Source: an uncultured Alphaproteobacteria bacterium (GTDB lineage: Bacteria; Pseudomonadota; Alphaproteobacteria; CAAHEQ01; UBA3637). Taken from it: a DNA stretch of 64,000 bases. The notes under the pieces are model-generated. The model was not told the DNA's origin. It searched no databases and saw only the letters and a list, made by a program, of their open reading frames with translations. Made by a program: the position numbers and the translations under genes. Shown here one piece after another: positions 60,194-64,000 of this stretch (positions within the stretch are counted from its first letter, which is position 1; the number at the start of each line of letters is the position of its first letter). Location: the NCBI GenBank assembly GCA_934202735.1, contig CAKPYH010000001.1:276383-340382 (forward strand), in the 5' to 3' direction.

Positions 60194-61186
60194 ATGGCCG
60201 TTCAAATGATAACTGTGCAGGATACGGACAATGACATTCGGTTAGACCGGTGGTTTGCCCGCCATTATCCGACACTGAAAAACGGGCAACTGCAACGGTT
60301 GTTGCGGGGTAAGCATATCCGCGTTAACGGCAAAAAAGCCACGACGGCGCAACACCTGATGACGGGTGATGAAATTCGTATTCCGCCCTTGACCGTATCG
60401 GAAAAGGCGGACCTGCCGCGTGATATTTCTCGGGCCGATGCCGATTTTATGCAGGCATTGGTTCTCTATCGTGATGCCGATGTGTTGGTTTTGAACAAGC
60501 CGGCGGGCATAGCCGTCCAAGGGGGGACCAAAACCGAACGTCACCTGGACGGTTTATTAGACGCTTTGCGCTTTGAGTTGACCGAAAAACCACACCTGGT
60601 TCACCGCCTGGACAAAGACACCAGCGGTGTTCTCATCTTGGGACGCACGGCCAATGCGGCGGCGGCTTTGTCCCGGGCCTTCAAAAACCGGACGGCGCAT
60701 AAAGTATACTGGGCCGTGGTGGTGGGAAAACCCAAGTTATTATCGGGCCGCATAGATGCCCCGCTGATCAAAATGTCCGGTGCCAAAGGCGGCGAACAAA
60801 TGAAGATTGATTTTGATCGGGGCGATCGGGCCATTACGCTGTATCATGTAGCCGATTCTTTGGGGCGTAAAGCATCATGGTTGGAAATGTCTCCCCTGAC
60901 GGGACGGACGCACCAACTGCGGGCCCATGCGGCCCAGGCCCTGAATACCCCGATTGTCGGTGACGGTAAGTATGGGGGCGAACGGGCGTATGCCTTGGGG
61001 GTAGACAATAAAAACAAACTGCACCTGCATGCCCGGGCGTTGCGAATTCCGCATCCGAACCCTGAACGGGGGACCTTGGAAATCACGGCCCCTTTGCCCC
61101 CGCATATGCGCCAAACTTTTGATTTTTTAGGCTTTGATGAAAAACAAGCCGTCTCTGCCTTTGATTTTTTGGGAAAGGAATCTTGA
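60194..61186 (+). CDS. RluA-family (RluC-like) 23S rRNA pseudouridine synthase
   Basis: 330 residues from the ATG with AGAGAGG upstream. N-terminal S4 domain (RLDRWFARHYPTLKNGQLQR, VNGKKATTAQHLM), catalytic segment HLVHRLDKDTSGVLILGRT (Asp nucleophile), TGRTHQLRAHAA near the C-terminus. Isomerises uridines in rRNA; RluC or RluD specificity cannot be settled by eye. Followed by the AsmA gene after 1 nt. Confidence 0.94.
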   Translation: MAVQMITVQDTDNDIRLDRWFARHYPTLKNGQLQRLLRGKHIRVNGKKATTAQHLMTGDEIRIPPLTVSEKADLPRDISRADADFMQALVLYRDADVLVLNKPAGIAVQGGTKTERHLDGLLDALRFELTEKPHLVHRLDKDTSGVLILGRTANAAAALSRAFKNRTAHKVYWAVVVGKPKLLSGRIDAPLIKMSGAKGGEQMKIDFDRGDRAITLYHVADSLGRKASWLEMSPLTGRTHQLRAHAAQALNTPIVGDGKYGGERAYALGVDNKNKLHLHARALRIPHPNPERGTLEITAPLPPHMRQTFDFLGFDEKQAVSAFDFLGKES

Positions 61187-61187
61187 C

Positions 61188-63497
61188 ATGAAAACATTTT
61201 TGAAAATCTTTTTAGGATTTTTAGGTATTTTAATCATCGGTATCGGTGTGTTTTTTCTGACCTTTGATTTGAACACATACCGGGGATTGATTACCGAAAA
61301 GTTATCGGCCGCTTTGGGACGGAGTGTGACGATTGAGTCCATGGAAATGAAATTATCCATGATTCCCACCATCAAGATTCGAAATATCCGGGTGTCTAAT
61401 CCGTCCGAGTTTATGCCGGATTCCGCTTTGGCCACCGTTGATACGGCCGAAGCCACATTGGCCATTGCCCCCTTGTTTTCCCGGCGGTTGGAAATCCAAA
61501 ATGTAGCCTTGGGCAAAACCACCGTGAATCTGACCCAAAAGAACGGTCGCAATAATTGGACGTTGGGGACGGACAAATCGGAACGAACGCCGCCGACCGT
61601 TATCACGGACGATGCCGCTTCATCGGGGGGAGATTGGCTGGATCAAATGCGGGTAGATAACATTTCGGCTAAATCCGTTTCCGTGGCGTTCAGTTCAGAT
61701 ACCACCACTCAAAATATCACACTGTCCGATATGTCTGTCAAGCAGTTAAAAGTGTTTTCCTTGAACGTACAATATGATAACAAAGTGTTTCAAATTTCCG
61801 GTACCGTCAATGATATGTTGGATTTAATTCGGCGTAAACCGGACTATTTGTTCAATCTGGAAATAACGGGATTAGATGCCACGGCCAAAGTTTCGGGACG
61901 GATCGGTGATACAACCCGCTTGCGGGACTTGGTCCTGAAAACGACGGTTTCGGGGGCAAACTTAAATACGCTGGCGACACAATTGGGGGTTGAAAATCCG
62001 TTGATTCCGACTGTGCCGTTTGAAACAACCGTGGCCATGCAAGGGAATCTTGATGACATTCAAATAACCGAAATGAAAATGCAACTGGGGGGAACAAAGT
62101 TGGTGTTTGCCGGTACGGGAACAGTGACGAGTCCGGGGGGCGAGGTACAGGCAACGTTGGACGGGACCGTACGCTTGACCGATGCGACTTTGGGGGCCGG
62201 TTGGGGTATTAAACCGTTTAATGCGACCTTTGCCGTGACGGCGACACCGAAATTGATAACTTTGACGAACCTGACTTTAATGGCCAATCGCTCGGACGTT
62301 CAGGTCTCCGGTACTTTGCAAGCGGGTAAAATCCCGACCTTGACGGCCACCGTTGCGTCCGAGTATTTGGATACGTTGGACCTGTTGGCTGATAAACCCG
62401 TTTATATTCCGGCCCCCGGTACACCCAAAGTCGTACCCACCGTTGCCATAGCGGACAAGCCGGTAGATTTATCGGTCTTGAAACGCATGAACGCCACTTT
62501 AACGTTGAATATGCCGCATATCAAGGCTACAGATGCCGTGATCGGGTATTTGGGGGCCGTCGGGACGGTGAGCGTTCAGGACGGTGTCTTGACGACATCA
62601 GATTTACGCCTGGACGCATTAAACGGTACGATGACGGTTCGGGCCAGTGCCGCTGCTTCGGACAGTATCAACACGGTGTCAGTTCAAGCCAAAGGGCAAA
62701 ACTTATCTTTGGACTCCGTCAAAGCCTTACAACCCCTGATTCGGGACGGACAAGTGGATTTTGATGCCACTCTGAAAGCCCGCGGCAACACCGTTAAAGC
62801 CTTGCTAGGCACCTTGAACGGGACAATATGGATAGAAATTCCGCAGGGTACCATCATCAATGAATGGTTTAACAGTCTGCCGGCTGCGATGGGCATGATT
62901 CGCAGTCGGGTCAGTTCGGTCGCATTTTCTACAACGGATCGTGAAAGCAAAATCTTGTGCGGGGCGGTGAACTTGCGGGTGAAAGACGGTCAGATTATCA
63001 GCGATGATAAAATCGCGATTGAAACGTCTACGATCAATTTTTTAATCAGCGGGACCGTCAACCTGGCGCAAGAAACCTTGAATCTGTCTATGTTGCCGTC
63101 CGTCAACGATGCAACCATGGATTCTGTCCTGTCGGCGGCTCAGTTTGTGAAAATAACGGGTACGTTCCTGAAACCGACGGCGGCTTTGGATGGCGAAAAG
63201 TTAGTGCAACAGGCGGCTCAAAAAGGCTTGGAAAAATTGATTGCCAAACAGATGGGCGGAAAGACAGGCTTAAAAACTAAGTCTCAACAAGAATCCGCAA
63301 CAACGGCTCCGTATTTGTTATGTCAAAAAGTGTTGGGACGACAGACCCGGGCGCAAGTGGCCGAACAAAGTAAGAAAAAACAAGTGTTGACTTTGCCCAA
63401 AACAACCGTGGAAAAACCGCAACCGACCCGCAAGCCGACACCCCGCGAACAATTCCGGGAACAACTGTTGAAATCATTGTCTGATGCTTTGCAATGA
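61188..63497 (+). CDS. AsmA-family inner-membrane protein
   Basis: 769 residues, ATG with GGAAAGGA upstream. Single N-terminal TM helix (FLKIFLGFLGILIIGIGVFF), then AsmA hallmarks: DLNTYRGLITEKLSAALGRS, IRNIRVSNPSEF, and long beta-repeat stretches. A C-terminal block has LVLKTTV and DGQVDFDATLKARGNT, then VRVSSVAFSTTDRESKILCG-type residues. AsmA/TamB-like proteins probably form phospholipid bridges across the periplasm. Fits with the nearby Mla genes. Ends with a basic Pro/Thr/Gln tail. Confidence 0.9.
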   Translation: MKTFLKIFLGFLGILIIGIGVFFLTFDLNTYRGLITEKLSAALGRSVTIESMEMKLSMIPTIKIRNIRVSNPSEFMPDSALATVDTAEATLAIAPLFSRRLEIQNVALGKTTVNLTQKNGRNNWTLGTDKSERTPPTVITDDAASSGGDWLDQMRVDNISAKSVSVAFSSDTTTQNITLSDMSVKQLKVFSLNVQYDNKVFQISGTVNDMLDLIRRKPDYLFNLEITGLDATAKVSGRIGDTTRLRDLVLKTTVSGANLNTLATQLGVENPLIPTVPFETTVAMQGNLDDIQITEMKMQLGGTKLVFAGTGTVTSPGGEVQATLDGTVRLTDATLGAGWGIKPFNATFAVTATPKLITLTNLTLMANRSDVQVSGTLQAGKIPTLTATVASEYLDTLDLLADKPVYIPAPGTPKVVPTVAIADKPVDLSVLKRMNATLTLNMPHIKATDAVIGYLGAVGTVSVQDGVLTTSDLRLDALNGTMTVRASAAASDSINTVSVQAKGQNLSLDSVKALQPLIRDGQVDFDATLKARGNTVKALLGTLNGTIWIEIPQGTIINEWFNSLPAAMGMIRSRVSSVAFSTTDRESKILCGAVNLRVKDGQIISDDKIAIETSTINFLISGTVNLAQETLNLSMLPSVNDATMDSVLSAAQFVKITGTFLKPTAALDGEKLVQQAAQKGLEKLIAKQMGGKTGLKTKSQQESATTAPYLLCQKVLGRQTRAQVAEQSKKKQVLTLPKTTVEKPQPTRKPTPREQFREQLLKSLSDALQ

Positions 63498-63781
63498 TGA
63501 TACATATCAAAATCACCGGTCGTGTCCAAGGTGTCGGATTTCGGGCGTGGGCTTGCAGACGGGCAAATGCGTTAAATCTGTCGGGTTGGGTGCGCAATCG
63601 GATCAACGGACAAGTGGAAATTATGGCCGATGGACCGGACACGGTGATAGAGACTTTCTTGGCCGATTGTCGCCGGGGCCCCGTGTGGGCGCGTGTGGAT
63701 AAAATCACGCCGATCGGAACACCCGATGCGCCTGTGATACCGATTGCTTACGGCCTGTTCACCACACAAGCCACCGTGTGA
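63494..63781 (+). CDS. acyP: Acylphosphatase
   Basis: 95 residues. IKITGRVQGVGFRAWACRRA contains the substrate-binding loop GRVQGVGFR, and LSGWVRNRINGQVEIMADG holds the catalytic Asn. Length is right for the family. Hydrolyses acyl phosphates in the cytoplasm. Its ATG overlaps the AsmA stop (ATGA), so translationally coupled. Confidence 0.95.
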   Translation: MMIHIKITGRVQGVGFRAWACRRANALNLSGWVRNRINGQVEIMADGPDTVIETFLADCRRGPVWARVDKITPIGTPDAPVIPIAYGLFTTQATV

Positions 63782-63839
63782 ATGCCGGGTGTGTGTACCC
63801 GGGGGCTGTTGGATGTGTCGGCGGTCCCTTTGTTGACGC

Positions 63840-63905
63840 GTCCCGCGGCAGCAGGGCCGAAGATGACAATACTAAAAATTGCTCGCCGATGGCGGGGTAG
63901 AGAAA
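63840..63905. repeat. Degenerate dispersed repeat core
   Basis: GGGCCGAAGATGACAATACT and a second partial GCCGATGGCGGGG core. The last ~95 bp of the window hold nothing else I recognise. Confidence 0.6.
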
Positions 63906-64000
63906 AAAATGCCCCCAGGGGTTGATTTTTGCATTGACGAAAAATCACCATCGGATAAGTCATTAAAATCATTAAATCTTTTGTATGGTGTAGGGTTGCA

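Overview
The window looks like a chromosomal segment of an alphaproteobacterium with moderate GC, probably from a host- or gut-associated lineage. The evidence is a FYDLN-acid zinc-ribbon protein and an RHH_4-type ribbon-helix-helix protein (both typical of Alphaproteobacteria), an SRP RNA gene directly in front of dnaX, a tandem set of VirB6-like proteins reminiscent of the rickettsial expansion, and a membrane/HEAT protein next to a cyclic-nucleotide-binding protein that resembles split nucleotide-transporter families. The genus cannot be fixed from the sequence alone.

Layout. 1-6.2 kb is accessory and repeat-rich: a 5'-truncated metallopeptidase-like gene, a small membrane protein, a decayed flavodoxin, a candidate standalone structured RNA, tRNA-Ile2/Met(CAU) and tRNA-Arg(ACG), two convergent type IV pilin genes with perfectly identical 212-bp inverted 5' ends, and a GIY-YIG nuclease set among dispersed repeats. 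6.2-13.5 kb reads mainly leftward: gyrA heads an operon with two small Cys-rich membrane genes, a secreted cyclophilin and a tiny lipoprotein, followed by argS with an unknown partner. 13.6-20.5 kb holds three consecutive VirB6/TrbL-like membrane proteins. 21.1-27.5 kb is the conserved cluster rpmH-rnpA-yidD-yidC-engB-mnmE-mnmG. 27.5-33.4 kb reads leftward: rpmB, the batA-batBC-batD operon, a YqgE/AlgH protein and the FYDLN protein. 33.4-46.4 kb reads rightward: rpsA with a structured leader, a YD-motif protein, mtaB-ftsY-(membrane/HEAT)-(cNMP-binding)-PpiC, then ettA and a phosphoethanolamine transferase. 46.5-50.9 kb is a five-gene operon of a double-HTH regulator, two coiled proteins, a secretin-N-domain-like exported protein and a single-pass membrane protein. 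51-52.6 kb has a small lipoprotein, an RHH protein and another repeat block. 52.7-63.8 kb holds ffs-dnaX, an ankyrin-like gene, an MCE/Mla-type lipid transport operon (mlaEFD plus PqiC-like lipoprotein), rarA, a pseudouridine synthase, an AsmA protein and acylphosphatase.

How the parts fit. Most genes are housekeeping: translation (argS, rpmH, rpmB, rpsA, ettA), tRNA modification and maturation (mnmEG, mtaB, rnpA), replication (gyrA, dnaX, rarA) and envelope biogenesis and protein insertion (yidC/yidD, ftsY/SRP RNA, Mla, AsmA, PEtn transferase, BAT proteins). The accessory content centres on surface and secretion functions: pilins, VirB6-like proteins and the secretin-like operon.

Most distinctive observations: (i) an apparently invertible or gene-converting pilin pair; (ii) three VirB6-like paralogues that share a CxxC motif, with no other T4SS gene nearby; (iii) five genes whose start codon sits exactly 6 nt after a -10 box, implying leaderless mRNAs; (iv) an A10 slippage site in dnaX with stops in both alternative frames; (v) an H-type pseudoknot in the rpsA leader; (vi) a promoter- and terminator-equipped unknown ncRNA; (vii) a composite dispersed repeat family filling nearly all accessory gaps. 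All functional calls are by motif and family recognition by eye; no database search was run.
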